A stretch of DNA of 64,000 nt from Burhinus oedicnemus (taxonomy: Eukaryota; Chordata; Aves; Charadriiformes; Burhinidae). Each line of letters starts with the position of its first letter. The stretch's first letter is position 1. The notes beneath the pieces are model-generated. The model was not told the origin of the DNA and did not search any database. It worked only from the letters and a program-made list of their open reading frames with translations. The stretch spans positions 429,866 to 493,865 of the forward strand of contig VFFE01009152.1 in NCBI GenBank assembly GCA_008921705.1, read 5' to 3'. Both the position numbers and the translations under genes were made by a program. This document shows positions 51,201 through 60,301 of the stretch, piece by piece.

Positions 51201-54200
51201 AATTAAAACATTCTCTTGTTCTTCTTATTCATGCTACTAATTTAGTGAACACAATCCTTTTCTGAGTAAATGAAAGTATTGCTAGGTACCAGACAGCATG
51301 TTGCTTCGTCTCCTATTTGCCAAGTGTTTTTGTAACACATAGGAATATATCATCTGTTGTTCTAGCACAGTCCAGGTGTCCAGGACATAAATGGTGCTGC
51401 TCTCTAAAAGACATCTTGCAACTTCCACTGAAGGGTTACTGAAGGAGAGTGTCAAGAGCTTAATGGCTCAGCAGACAGTAAATCAGCTAGTTAGTTCTCC
51501 TGACTGCATCTATGCTTGACCTATACTCATTTGTCAGAGGCCTTTGTGCTTCTGTGGAGTTGCCCCCCAGTGGTTCTTTGTGTATTTTCTTTTCGTGGTT
51601 CATGCTCTTGGTGTGCATGCAATCTGTGAATGTGAGATTAGATTCTTTATACCTGTGGAGGCATAAAAGGCTGAGAAGCCATCTTTGTTTCTTTTTATTG
51701 CTGGTGGCAGGAAAATAAAATCCTTGAGTTTTCACTCTGTTTCCTAGTCTTTATCGCTTATGGTAAACGGCAAGTTATTGCAACAACTAGTCATTTACAC
51801 ATTTACTTTAACAAAATGTTAGAGGAAAAAAATACAGACTAGGCTTGGATATTCTTCTTCCCCGGCACGCTGTTCCTGGCACTTAGAGTTACTTATAAGG
51901 GGATTAATGCTTGTTGCCTAGTACATGCCACAATTCTGGTACCTCTGTGACACTGAATAATGGACACTGGGCTATTTTGTCAGCACGTTCAAGAAGCTAA
52001 GAGTGATGGTCTAGAATTGGGTCTTCTGGTCCTCTTTGGAGACATAATATGGTTAAATGCGGCAACTTTTTTCCTCCTTCTGACTCCTCTTGGTCTGTTC
52101 CCTAGCAAGACCTGGTTCCAGCCTGGGCTGAGACACATCAGCTTAAGAAGTTTTACATTTTCCAGAAGTGATAGGAAAAATTACTATTCCAAAAAGGAAC
52201 CTTACAAATCTGTTTTCAGGATTCTCTGAATCAAAACCAAGTATTAATATGTACTCTTTCATCCCAGACTCCACAGCTCGTTGAGATCTAAAGTATATCG
52301 ATCTCTCTTTAATCCTTGATAGCTTTGCAAAGACCAGCCTAGCATGGAAATGCTTCACCTTAAGTAGTTATCTTTTGTCATGTTCCACTGAACGTTCCCA
52401 GAAAGCCTCCACATTTACTAACAGGAAGCGCATAGTGCACAAGTGTTTTATTAGCAGGTAACTCCAATCTGAATAAGCTTATTCTTTGCCTCTAATTGGA
52501 GAACATAGCAATTTGTTCACGGTGGAGGAAACAGAGTGCCACTTGTAGCTACTTTTAGCTTTTAAAATTGGAGGAGATGCAGCTGCTTATGGGTGGTGGT
52601 CCTTATGTACAGGTGTGTACATATGTAGCCTATGTAGCCTTAGGTTGGCTACTTTTTAAGTCTTATTTAAGCTCCTCTTGGGAATTTTGTATTAATTTGA
52701 ACCACCTTATTGTATCCTCTAAGGGAAGCTGAACTTCATACACTAAGCATAAACAAAAAAAGTCCTTCTACATACATAAAGACAGAAGCTTTTAGAAAAT
52801 ATTTTGCAGTCTTTGTGAAGAAAGTTAAGTTGGATTTGTTGCCTCAGGAATTCTAGAAATCAGTCTGAGCTGTGGAGCAGCAGCATTTTATCATAGCCTT
52901 ATGAAGTGCATGTGTTTAATGGTATTTCTCAGGTTTTTGCAGCTTCTGTTGACTGACTGACAGTCAGATGGCCTGAAGTTTGTAGGTTGATAATGTGGGA
53001 CTCAGACCACAGAGGTTTACTTGACACTAAACTTTGGATTCCTTCAATTTAAATGCACAGAAGCTGTTCACTTACATCAACATTAGTTGTCATCTCCTGA
53101 TAGTTTTAATCTAATGTTAGCAGATCAGTTTGTTGGGAAAGTGATGGTGTTTTCATTAAATAGTGTCTTTACCAGAGTGGGAGAATCTTAGTAACTTTAG
53201 GAATTTTTGAACATCAGTGGTTCTCCACCTTTTTTGCCCTTGATGGAAATGTCAGGTTACTCTTGGCATTTCTGTGTACTTAAGGGCTGATGACCCTCCA
53301 ACAAACCATAATGCATTGTATATAATGTTGTTACAGGAAAATCCACCACATGATTTTTTTGTTTAGTTTTTTTTTTATTCTTACTCTGTTGGTTTTAGGC
53401 ATGTTTTAGAGATGTTTTGAGACTTCACTTCAATATAAAGTAAATTTTTACTCATAATTTGTTTATTTTCTGTAACCATTTGACCTCAAGCAGTGTCTTT
53501 GAAACTTACTGACATAATCTCTACATTAAAGTGAGAAGATAGAATAGCTACTAAACATAAATGCCTCTAAAGTTATGTAAACGATAAATTTTTTTTCAGA
53601 GAGAACATGCTATTGTGGATTATTAATGCAGTTTCTGTTGCACAGAGAAGGCACAATGTATTTAAATTAGTCAGTCATTTTACATTTGAAATAGGAAGAA
53701 ACTGTCTGGATGGGAATTTTACTACAGTAAAATTAAGCCATTTTATCAGACTGTGCAAAACGTATTCATTTTTTAGGTCTCAATCAGTAGTAAATTTTAA
53801 TGTAAGCAAAAGTTAAAATAAGATGAGATCTAACCTTAACCCAGCACTTCATTAAAATTTCTGGTGAGATAAACGAAAGACCACTCTACTCCTTAAGTGA
53901 CTTAACACAAAGATTCAATTAAAAGCCAAGCTCTCAGTTAATCCAAGATGCAAAATTATCAAGTGCAAACCATTGTCAAAATACCCTGAAGGGTAGGTAA
54001 CTGGGAATTAGAGTGTATCAACAAAGCTGTGATTTTGTGCCAGGTTATTTAATTTTTAAACAGATAAGATGTCTACAAATATTCTTATTATAGAGACTGA
54101 AGAAACTCCTAGTTATGTTTTTACCTTTACTTTACAGAAAAAAGTACCTCAGACTTTGATAAGCAGGTACAAGAGCATGAATGCCTGCTCCTTTTATTTT

Positions 54201-54360
54201 TCTAGCAATTACAGATAATTGAGCAGCTGACATGATTTTATGTAGAAAGGAAGATAAAAGCATGTGTGTATCTTATGCTAAAATGATTTTCTCAGAAAGT
54301 AATATAGCTAGTCACGTAGTCATGTGTGAAGGTATAATTGGGTATCTTAGAGGAAACTAG

Positions 54361-54391
<31 letters not shown>

Positions 54392-57300
54392 TCTTTTTGG
54401 TTGATCTTGTATCACTTCACTCTAATTCTGTTTTTTTTCCATTCACTTAACAAGCCTGATGATCTAGCTTTGGGGCATAGAGTTTAAGGCAGGATTTGTT
54501 GCTGTTGTGGTTTAACCCCATTCAGCAGATAGGACCATGCAGCCACTCACTCACTTCCCTGTGGCTGGGACTGGGGAGAGAATCAAAAAAGTGAAAGTGA
54601 GAAAACTTGTGGGTTGAGATAAAGACAGTTTAACAGGTAAAGCAAAAGCTGTGCACACAAGCAAAGCAAAACAAGGAGCTCATTGACTGCTTCCCATAGG
54701 CACGCAAGTGTTCAGTCATCTCCAGGACAGCAGGGCTCTGTCACAGGTAAGTTACTTGGGAAGACAGATACCATCACTCTGAACGTCCTTCCCTTCCTTC
54801 TTCCCCCAGCTTTATATACTGAGTGTGATGACATGTCATATGGCATGGAATATCCCTGTGATCACTTAAGGTCAGCTGACCTGGCTGTGTCTCCTCCCAG
54901 CTTGTTGTGCACCCCCAGCCTATTCACTGGCAGGGTGGTGTGAGGAGCAGAAAAGGCCTTGACTGCATAGCAACAGCTAAAAACACCAGTGTGCTATCAA
55001 AAGTATTTCTCACCCCAAATCCAAAACATACCACTGTATCAGCTGCTAATGAAAAAGTTAACTCTGTACCAGCTGAAACCATGGCAATTGCTTAAGTTGC
55101 TTTTGGCATACTGTGAAGGACTGTAGAACTGCATTGTGTTTGTAGCCTGTGTATTTTACAACTCTGATTGTGTAAACAACAATAAAAATCAAGTTCATTG
55201 ATGATACTTGAGTTACAGCAGCAAAAAGAAAAAAGAAAAATCTGTGTTGATATTGAAAAGGAATCACGGCCATTGTCCAGACCTGTAGAGCGAAAAGAAC
55301 TTGTGACTTGGCTTCCTCAGTCCAAAGTCAAGTGTATCTAAAGCTGCATCTAAAAAGAGAAGGCAGAATGTAGACCTGTAGCTGGGTTGTAGTTGTATGG
55401 ATGTGGGGCGTATTAAAAATGTCCAAATTTATTGCAAGTTTCTGTCTTTAACTTTGATCTGTTTTTATTTTGTTTGAGCAGATACCTCTGTTATAAGGAA
55501 GGTTTATGATGTTTGTATGGAAATATAAATGCTTGTGCTGCATGATAAAATGAATTTTTTTCAGTCCCATCCAGAGAACTGGATTAGTATGTGGCTACAG
55601 ATATTTTGTGCTGTATCATAGCTGTTGCTATTATAGCTCCTGTTCTGGGACCAGATAGTATACAGAGTGCAGTACTGCTTTTGAACTCTTCTGAGACAGA
55701 AGAATGTTAGAGAGAAATTTCAAAACATATTGCCCTGACTTTCAGATGCTGATTGATTTCCAGGTATGTACTCTGAATGTTGTGTCCCCAGAAGCCTCTG
55801 TTGTGAAGTAATACAGGAAGAAATAGAGGCAAGTTTTGGGTGAAGAATGGCAGTAAATTAGCTTATTGCAGGGAATCTGTTATTGCTAATTAAGATATAC
55901 ACTCTTTTTCTAAAGGCTAAATTTTCCTTTAGCCTCTGCTTAAATGGTATTTTTTCCTTTAATGAGAATATTTTAATCACACTAAACTACTTCTAATATT
56001 TAAATAAATTTATTATTCTATTGTGGTGTGATAATTTACTCCTAAATATAACAGATGCAACTTAGTATGAATTCTGTTTTGAGGGTGAAAAGACTTTATA
56101 CAAATGCATGAGTACTGAGATTTCTTTTGCAGACTGCATGGTACTAGATGAACTGCAGATTCTTGCAAAGTGACACCTCTTAGATTAAAAAATGATCCTC
56201 GGAATTGGTGATGGCTTTGCAATGAAGATCTTGATCTTTTAAACTGAAGCAGTGTATTTGGGGATAATGGGGAAGGAAAGCTGGGCTCTCTACTTTTCAA
56301 CAGTCGGCTTCTGTTAATAAGCTAATGTTTTAGTTTAGAACCCAAATGTGTGGATAAGAGAATGTTTTCTTAACTTATTGATTTAATGTTGGTAAAAGCT
56401 TTACTTTTGTGAAAAAACGTTACTGAGTTTGTGCAGATGTTTTATTGTGATAGATCTATTATCCAGCTATTAGAAGATAAATGACTGATCTTTTCCAGTT
56501 TCCTTGCCTCCAGAAAATTGAAATAAGAAGGGGAATATCATTTGGGCTGTGTGATTAGGGCAGGTGGGGTGGCCATTAATTTAAGAGAGAGGAATCTTGG
56601 CAGCATAGGCCAACTTGCACTGTATTATCAATCAAACCTCGATGCACTTCTTGTGATGACCCAGCACTCTCAGGTTTTCACAGCGTTAATTAGAATTCAT
56701 GACAAAATAGATGCAAGGAAACGTTTTGTACCCTTCATAATTTTATAGAAAATTTATTGTTATTAGAGGAACCATTTGCTTAGTGTGATTTTTTTCATTA
56801 CCAGCTTGTCAACTAGCATAGATAATCTGGAGAAAATATGAACTCCATAGATTGGGTGTCACTTTTGTTGATGGTTCATGTAGTTTACCTTGGAGCACAG
56901 CTAATGGCTGAAGTTCATAGCAACAGCACAGAAAAACATGGCAACCAGTGGAAGACAAATGAACCATGTTTATTGCTTTAATATAAAAAATACATAAATG
57001 GAAAGCAGCATTTGAATTTGATGAGCTCATTGCTGGTTTTGTTGGAGTGATTTATATTTTCTCCTTATACAAAAAGCTACTATTGACACAGTGAGATGGA
57101 AATTAACTGACTGTTTTTTGGAAACCTATATTTTTTGGTTTTATATTCTGATTGGATCATTTTGTTTTAATTCTAAATATTCTTATGGAATGTTGAGCAT
57201 TTAATAAACAAAGATTATTAGCTGCTCCTCTGATGTTTAGATGCATAGTAGGATCATACTATAGGGGAAATGGTGTCAACCAGAAAATAATCTCATATTA

Positions 57301-60300
57301 AGAAAGCATTGGGAAATTTTCTCAGATAAATCCTCTTGTTACCAGTGCATTTTCAATCTGTCTTACACTCTCACTTCCCCCCCGCCCCTTTCAAATGAAA
57401 GGCCTAATTTTGGAAAATGCAATAATGGGTAGAGGGGCATGATCTTAAAGTGTCATGATGTATGGCAATTCCTGTATTAACTTATAAGTCTAGGGACTCA
57501 CCACAGGAATAAAATGCTTGTTCATCCAGTGCACCTCTTGCATTTCATACTGTATGTTCCAATTTTTATTAATATCTCTTAAGCATTCATAAGTGACAGC
57601 ATTCTCCTTGTAAACTTGAATAGGTGACTGATGTGAATTGAAATAAGTAATTATTTAGAACTCTTGTATTTCAGTATGACTTATTTCTTTGTATTGAATT
57701 GTGTTACTCACGGGAACTGAACTTTTAAAAAGCCAGTGCTGTTCACAGAATATGTGCTCAGTTTTAAAAGATGTAAGCTAGCGTTATATGTATTATTTTA
57801 TGTCAGCTTTCAAAGTATATCATATCCAAATGAAAGAGAAATACAGCAAAATGTGTATGCAGTACTAGTAGCAGTAGAAGGCAAGGATATCCACTCCAGA
57901 ACTAGTTGGACAGCAGCATCTGTGTCATCCTTCACCTATGAACTTAAAAGGGTATTTTTAAATATGAGGCTGGGACTGTTCTTATAATCATAAATCAATC
58001 TGTGTGTCATTTTCTGTGTCTCTCCCCCTCCTTCCCTCCCTCCTTTTCTTCCTTTGTACGTCAAACCTGTCAAGAGACCTTATACTGTCTTGTAGTGTGG
58101 AGGAGTAGAATATCCATAATAAAGTCTATGGGACAGTGACTAAAAAAAGTCTCTGTGGTCTAAAAGAGTCACACCTTTCTTCTAGAACTTCTAGTCTGTC
58201 ACACTGTCCTCTGCAAGCTGGCCTTAACTGTAGAGCAGAGTTTTGCATCCTGATAGAATTGCTTTGCTGCAAGAGAGTTCTAACATAGAACTCTTCCCAC
58301 CCTTCCTCTCTTCCATCCTCAACTTACCTGGCCTAATTGAATACCTGCTCAGGACTGATGATTTGTCTGAAGCTAACCACTGTCTTAGGCTGAGCTTTGA
58401 ACCCACACCTAAGCATCAACTCGGAGCAGTTTTTAATTACAGAATAGCTTACTGCACCACATTATTAAGAAGAAAGGTTACTACAACAACATTTAAAAAA
58501 AAAAAAGCTATTCTTTTTGTGATACAGCAAAAAATAGCAAATTATTTTAGATGTAAAGTGTGTTTTATTTAGCTCTATCAAATAATCAAATTTTGCTTCC
58601 TGGAATGAGTTGTATACTTGCTGGGACCAGCAGTTACTAGTATGTGGACAAGGCTGGAGACAATAAATGCAACTTCACGTTTATTCTTATTGGTAATTCA
58701 TAAAATCCCCACAGAGCCTGAAACTTGTTTAGCATAATAGCAAGACTATATTCTGAGCTGTTTTCTTTCAATTGTAATGTTGGGCGCATACTAATAAACC
58801 AAATGTCAGCCAAATACAGGGAGAAAAATGTAACATATGAATATCATTGTATTTAATATTTCTCAAAAAGTACCATTTCAATAAACTGCACTTCTATTTA
58901 ATTGCTTACTTTAAGTCATTGGGGAAATTTTAGAGGTTGAAATGCAGATCCCCAGTGCTCAGATAGAATATGACATTAATTTGCTGCCAGAAGGCTATAC
59001 TACATGCATGCTAACTGCATACATATCAGCTGCTTCATATAAAGTCTGATCATTTTAGTTATTTGACTTAACATGTACTCTGACACAAAACAAATCTTAA
59101 TTAAACCAATTAGAAGAGAAAGAACAGTAATTCCAGGCACACAATGACATGTCCTTATAATGCATGGTCAGCTTTTGCGGTTTTCTCACAGTTAAAGTAA
59201 CCTGCTGCCAGAATTTTAACAGGATCTCCAATATATGTTTCCTTTCTTTATTTTTGAAAGAAAATACCCTATCAGAAGGTTTCAATAACCCTTGAAGTGT
59301 TAGAATGTTGAGAATCTATTTAATTGTCTCATTAAAAGAAAGCTATTTTTATAATCATGGTCAGTATGAGATCTTTGTGCGTATGTAAATATCTATTTCT
59401 TATGGAGGCAGAAAAATGTGTGAGGACATAGCAGGGCTTAAATGATCCATTCCTGCAATTTTGGAACTGGTAGGGAAGTCCTGAAAAACATGCAGAAATT
59501 CTGCTTGTGTTCTTGGAGGAAAAACATTAATATATCCCTGTATTCTATTGCTGATTTTTATGCCTTTTTTTGCAAAGTGTATTCATGAAACTTTAAATAT
59601 AGAATTTCATATGACGGTTAATTTGGCCATATCAAGAGAGAAGTTTGGATCCTGGTAGTGCTGGGAAACTTATCGCAGCTCCTCTTTAGTTTAATCACAC
59701 CATTGTTGACAAGAGAATCCCAATAGACATTGTCGGGCATTTTGCTGTATTATAGTTCTTGTTGTTTCCTGTTATTTCTGAGTTAATTGCAAGTTCTCTG
59801 ATAATTTATTTGGAAACTATAACTGAGAAAAAAAATTTATGCTTACATTGCACTGTGTCTTCAGGGCTGGGAGCTAAGATTTATGTATGTAATAGAAACA
59901 GCAAATGTTTTCTCCGTTCTATTAAACTTACTCCAATTCTATTTTAAGTAAGATACGATTTCTCTGGGCTTCGGGTTGGTGCTTGTTGTTGCTGTTATTT
60001 CTTTTCACTGAATAGAAAAAAATTTGAAATTGCTGAGAATTGCTAGTATTAATTCTGATTCTCACTTGTGGATGAACTGTAGAAGGGACACTGAACTTCT
60101 GGTTTATATTTTGTTTTCTAGCTGGTAGCTGGGAGCGTTGTGATGGCATTTGAGGAAGTGTGTCCAGATAGAATAGATCTGATTCACAAGAACTACCGAA
60201 AGCTCTGTAACTTGTTGGTTGACGTGGAAGAGTGGGGTCAAGTTGTTATAATCCACATGTTAACTCGATATGCACGTACACAGTTTGTAAGCCCATGGAA

Positions 60301-60301
60301 G
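18085..60301 (+). CDS. AP3B1: AP3B1, AP-3 complex beta-3A subunit, N-terminal part (gene span, 3' end outside window)
   Basis: AP3B1 is the large beta subunit of the AP-3 adaptor, which sorts membrane cargo from endosomes to lysosomes and lysosome-related organelles such as melanosomes and platelet dense granules; loss causes Hermansky-Pudlak syndrome type 2 in humans. The six exons seen give 711 nt (237 codons) of the adaptin N-terminal ARM/HEAT trunk, out of roughly 1,090 residues in the family. Signature blocks include [58 protein letters not shown] and [17 protein letters not shown]. These favour AP3B1 over the paralogue AP3B2, which has HDDLKEMLD and SLDSDQKDQL at the matching places. 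All visible introns are GT-AG. A 25-codon exon conserved in mammals is expected between the second and third exons seen here but was not found. The hinge and ear regions lie beyond the right edge. Confidence 0.96.
18220..18246 (+). promoter_or_regulatory. G-quadruplex motif at the start of intron 1
   Basis: Five bases inside intron 1, runs of 3-6 G separated by loops of 1-2 bases on the non-template strand, with G-rich sequence continuing to about 18310. This satisfies the usual G3+ N1-7 quadruplex rule and gives a strongly G-skewed segment just downstream of the start site, a pattern associated with R-loops. Function is inferred. Confidence 0.7.
22774..22797. repeat. Poly(T)24 tract
   Basis: Uninterrupted T run followed by CCCCC in intron 1. 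No adjacent retrocopy was recognised on either side. Confidence 0.9.
24094..24110. repeat. Poly(C)17 tract
   Basis: Seventeen C in a row preceded by TTT and followed by TTTCAG. Such tracts are error-prone in sequencing, so the length is uncertain. Confidence 0.9.
25227..25248. repeat. (TA)n microsatellite
   Basis: About eleven TA units in intron 1, followed by a G/T-rich tract. Confidence 0.9.
25698..26425 (-). mobile_element. CR1 LINE 3' fragment, minus strand
   Basis: Starts at its left end with the reverse complement of a CR1 3' terminus (TTAGAATCATAGAACAG and then the GGGACC block) and continues through the ORF2 C-terminal tail. On the minus strand this tail reads [18 protein letters not shown] and [14 protein letters not shown] pieces in broken frames. 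The RT catalytic core is absent, so the 5' truncation lies closer to the 3' end than in the other copies. Its upstream edge is blurred by a short tandem triplication at 26346-26396. Confidence 0.92.
26346..26396. repeat. Short tandem triplication inside CR1
   Basis: Three copies of a GATACACCCAAGT-like unit with small spacers, at the place where an intact CR1 carries a single copy of the 'CACCCAAGTC' block. This looks like a local duplication after insertion. Confidence 0.8.
28046..29198 (+). pseudogene. CR1 ORF2 remnant with RT core
   Basis: Shows SKAFDTVSH (near 28148-28176), the [11 protein letters not shown] motif B variant with E in place of G, and FADDAKL (near 28400-28420). The conserved tail follows in two other frames: one carrying [16 protein letters not shown] and LEYCVQFWA, the next carrying [14 protein letters not shown]. 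Frameshifts and missing N-terminal regions make it inactive. Confidence 0.9.
28046..29272 (+). mobile_element. CR1 LINE, 5'-truncated, plus strand
   Basis: Begins inside the ORF2 reverse transcriptase ([16 protein letters not shown]) and runs to a CR1 3' end reading GATCTCTGAAGGTCCCTTCC and finally GATTCTGTGAT. It lies in the same orientation as the host gene. The ORF2 portion is broken by frame changes near 28600 and 28880. Divergence from the copy at 41093-42160 in both coding part and 3' end suggests another CR1 subfamily. Confidence 0.95.
30182..30208. repeat. Poly(T)27 tract before candidate exon
   Basis: Twenty-seven T in a row, ending 18 bases before the AG at 30225-30226. It could serve as an exceptionally long polypyrimidine tract. 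It is on the wrong side for the poly(A) tail of a plus-strand retrocopy. Confidence 0.9.
30227..30397 (+). CDS. Candidate cassette or alternative first coding exon of AP3B1
   Basis: A 171-nt open segment between AAAAG and a GTAAGT donor. Its reading frame needs two bases from the previous exon and gives two bases to the next, exactly the phase of AP3B1 exon 1 and exon 2, so inclusion would add 57 codons without breaking the frame. The peptide starts [19 protein letters not shown] and ends in an acidic, aromatic-rich stretch [19 protein letters not shown] do not recognise the family. Because the exon starts A-ATG, it could also begin translation if joined to the 5' UTR donor at 18049. Against this: pseudo-exons of this kind occur by chance in long introns, and codon use shows no clear bias. 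No such AP3B1 exon is known to me. Confidence 0.3.
33737..33812 (+). CDS. AP3B1: AP3B1 exon 2 ([18 protein letters not shown] exon)
   Basis: 76 nt: one base completing Lys-44, then 25 codons ending in MKRIVG. The acceptor is TTTCTACCACAG and the donor GG|GTATGT, phase 0. This is the first helical repeat of the adaptin trunk; it matches mammalian AP3B1 almost residue for residue and differs from AP3B2 at the [11 protein letters not shown] positions. Confidence 0.96.
38115..38138. repeat. T6A18 homopolymer tract
   Basis: Run of T then A in the intron; no retrocopy recognised beside it. Confidence 0.85.
39200..39560 (-). mobile_element. Decayed LTR fragment, same family as 45615-46799
   Basis: Aligns by eye in the same orientation with the left third of the element at 45615. 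Shared blocks include 'CCAACCAGTAG.GAGGCTG' against 'CCAACCGGTAG.AAGGCTG', the CA-rich segment, 'ATGGATCC' against 'GTGGATCC', and 'CACTGGATCC.AGTCAC.CTC.TTGCTGGCAC' against 'AACTGGATCCTCAGTCACAGTCACTGGCAC'. Both start with TG at the same alignment point (39200 and 45615), which supports that point as the LTR edge. The right part is missing. Confidence 0.6.
41093..42160 (+). mobile_element. CR1 LINE, 5'-truncated, plus strand
   Basis: Runs from within the reverse-transcriptase domain (CAGTGGATAAGGAATTGGCT) to a typical CR1 3' end with 'GGTCCTTTCCAAACC' and CTATGATTCTATGATT. It keeps the FADDTKL active-site box near 41295. Compared with usual CR1 sequence it has lost about 27-30 bp at 41638, where the LYSALVRP block should be. 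A deletion and frameshifts inactivate it. It lies 0.4 kb before an AP3B1 exon. Confidence 0.95.
41161..42109 (+). pseudogene. CR1 ORF2 remnant (RT motifs B-C and C-terminal tail)
   Basis: Frame 1 (41161-41727) carries [11 protein letters not shown] (motif B with M in place of Q), FADDTKL and the tail up to [10 protein letters not shown], where the deletion shifts the frame. The tail continues as [11 protein letters not shown] in a second frame (41640-41939) and as [20 protein letters not shown] in a third (41777-42109). The motif B Gln is usually conserved in RTs, so this copy was probably dead even before the deletion. Confidence 0.9.
42574..42669 (+). CDS. AP3B1: AP3B1 exon ([20 protein letters not shown])
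   Basis: 96 nt, 32 codons, phase 0 at both ends. The acceptor is a strong TTTTTCTTTTCAG and the donor AAA|GTGAGT. It encodes the highly conserved second and third adaptin helices ending in FQRALK. Mammalian AP3B1 has VRYAEE where this has MRYAEE. If the preceding 75-nt exon is skipped or absent, this exon still joins exon 2 in frame. Confidence 0.97.
42670..44856 (+). other. AP3B1: AP3B1 intron, 2.2 kb
   Basis: GT-AG, phase 0. AT-rich, no transposon or second gene recognised. Confidence 0.85.
44857..45017 (+). CDS. AP3B1: AP3B1 exon ([20 protein letters not shown])
   Basis: 161 nt: 53 codons plus two bases. The acceptor is CATTCTTTAG and the donor CAG|GTAAGT. It encodes the core of the ARM/HEAT trunk including [26 protein letters not shown] and HAIQKLY. 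Mammals have ASADLSP where this has ASSDLSP. Confidence 0.97.
45018..50408 (+). other. AP3B1: AP3B1 intron, 5.4 kb
   Basis: GT-AG, phase 2. The first third holds the LTR-like element at 45615-46799 and a T-rich low-complexity tract at about 46886-46920. The stretch 46.9-50.4 kb shows no recognised gene or repeat. Confidence 0.85.
45615..46799 (-). mobile_element. Long LTR-like element (probable solo LTR of an endogenous retrovirus), minus strand
   Basis: The plus strand begins TGTTAGGGG and ends TCATGACA, so the ends form TGT...ACA. On the minus strand a TATA-like CATAAAAGG sits at about 46571-46579, and about 90 nt downstream there is an ATTAAA signal at about 46477-46482, as in an LTR promoter and poly(A) site. 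The remainder (about 850 bp) would be an unusually long U5 and contains loosely repeated CAGTAGCTGG / CTCAG units and CA-rich stretches. The left edge is supported by a second copy at 39200. No clear flanking duplication was found, so the right edge and the retroviral nature remain tentative. No gag, pol or env coding is present. Confidence 0.55.
50409..50475 (+). CDS. AP3B1: AP3B1 exon ([20 protein letters not shown])
   Basis: 67 nt: one base completing a Ser codon, then 22 codons ending DRST. The acceptor is TTTTTCCTTCTAG and the donor ACG|GTAAGA, phase 0. [11 protein letters not shown] is specific to AP3B1. RDRST stands where mammals have KDKST. Confidence 0.97.
54366..54392. repeat. Poly(T)27 tract
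   Basis: Uninterrupted T run 110 bp before the solo LTR; no retrocopy recognised beside it. Confidence 0.9.
54503..55086 (-). mobile_element. Solo LTR of an avian endogenous retrovirus, minus strand
   Basis: 584 bp. On the plus strand it starts TGTTGTGGTTTAACCCC and ends CCAGCTGAAACCATGGCA, the inverted ends of an LTR family widespread in bird genomes that in sense orientation begins near TGTCCTGGTTTCAGCTGG. On the sense (minus) strand a TATATAAAG box lies at about 54810-54818. It is flanked by GTTGC on the left (54498-54502) and ATTGC on the right (55087-55091), a 5-bp duplication with one mismatch, as expected for ERVL- or similar-class integration. No internal retroviral genes remain, so it arose by recombination between two LTRs. 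Confidence 0.85.
58019..58056. repeat. Polypyrimidine tract
   Basis: An almost pure C/T stretch of about 38 bases in the intron; its complement is purine-rich. No gene signal. Confidence 0.8.
60122..60301 (+). CDS. AP3B1: AP3B1 exon ([20 protein letters not shown])
   Basis: 180 nt, 60 codons, phase 0 at both ends. The acceptor is TTTGTTTTCTAG and the donor AAG|GTAAGT. It encodes [38 protein letters not shown] and the [16 protein letters not shown] end. [11 protein letters not shown] and SPWK are AP3B1-type (AP3B2 has [11 protein letters not shown] and SPTQ). The next exon, which should start with an acidic stretch, is not found in the remaining 3.7 kb. Confidence 0.97.

Larger units (their letters stand above)
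50476..60121 (+). other. AP3B1: AP3B1 intron, 9.6 kb
   Basis: GT-AG, phase 0. It contains the poly(T) tract and solo LTR near 54.4-55.1 kb and a polypyrimidine tract at 58.02 kb. A stretch rich in homeodomain-type TTAATTA/ATTAAT motifs at 56540-56730 may be a conserved non-coding element. No second gene recognised. Confidence 0.85.
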
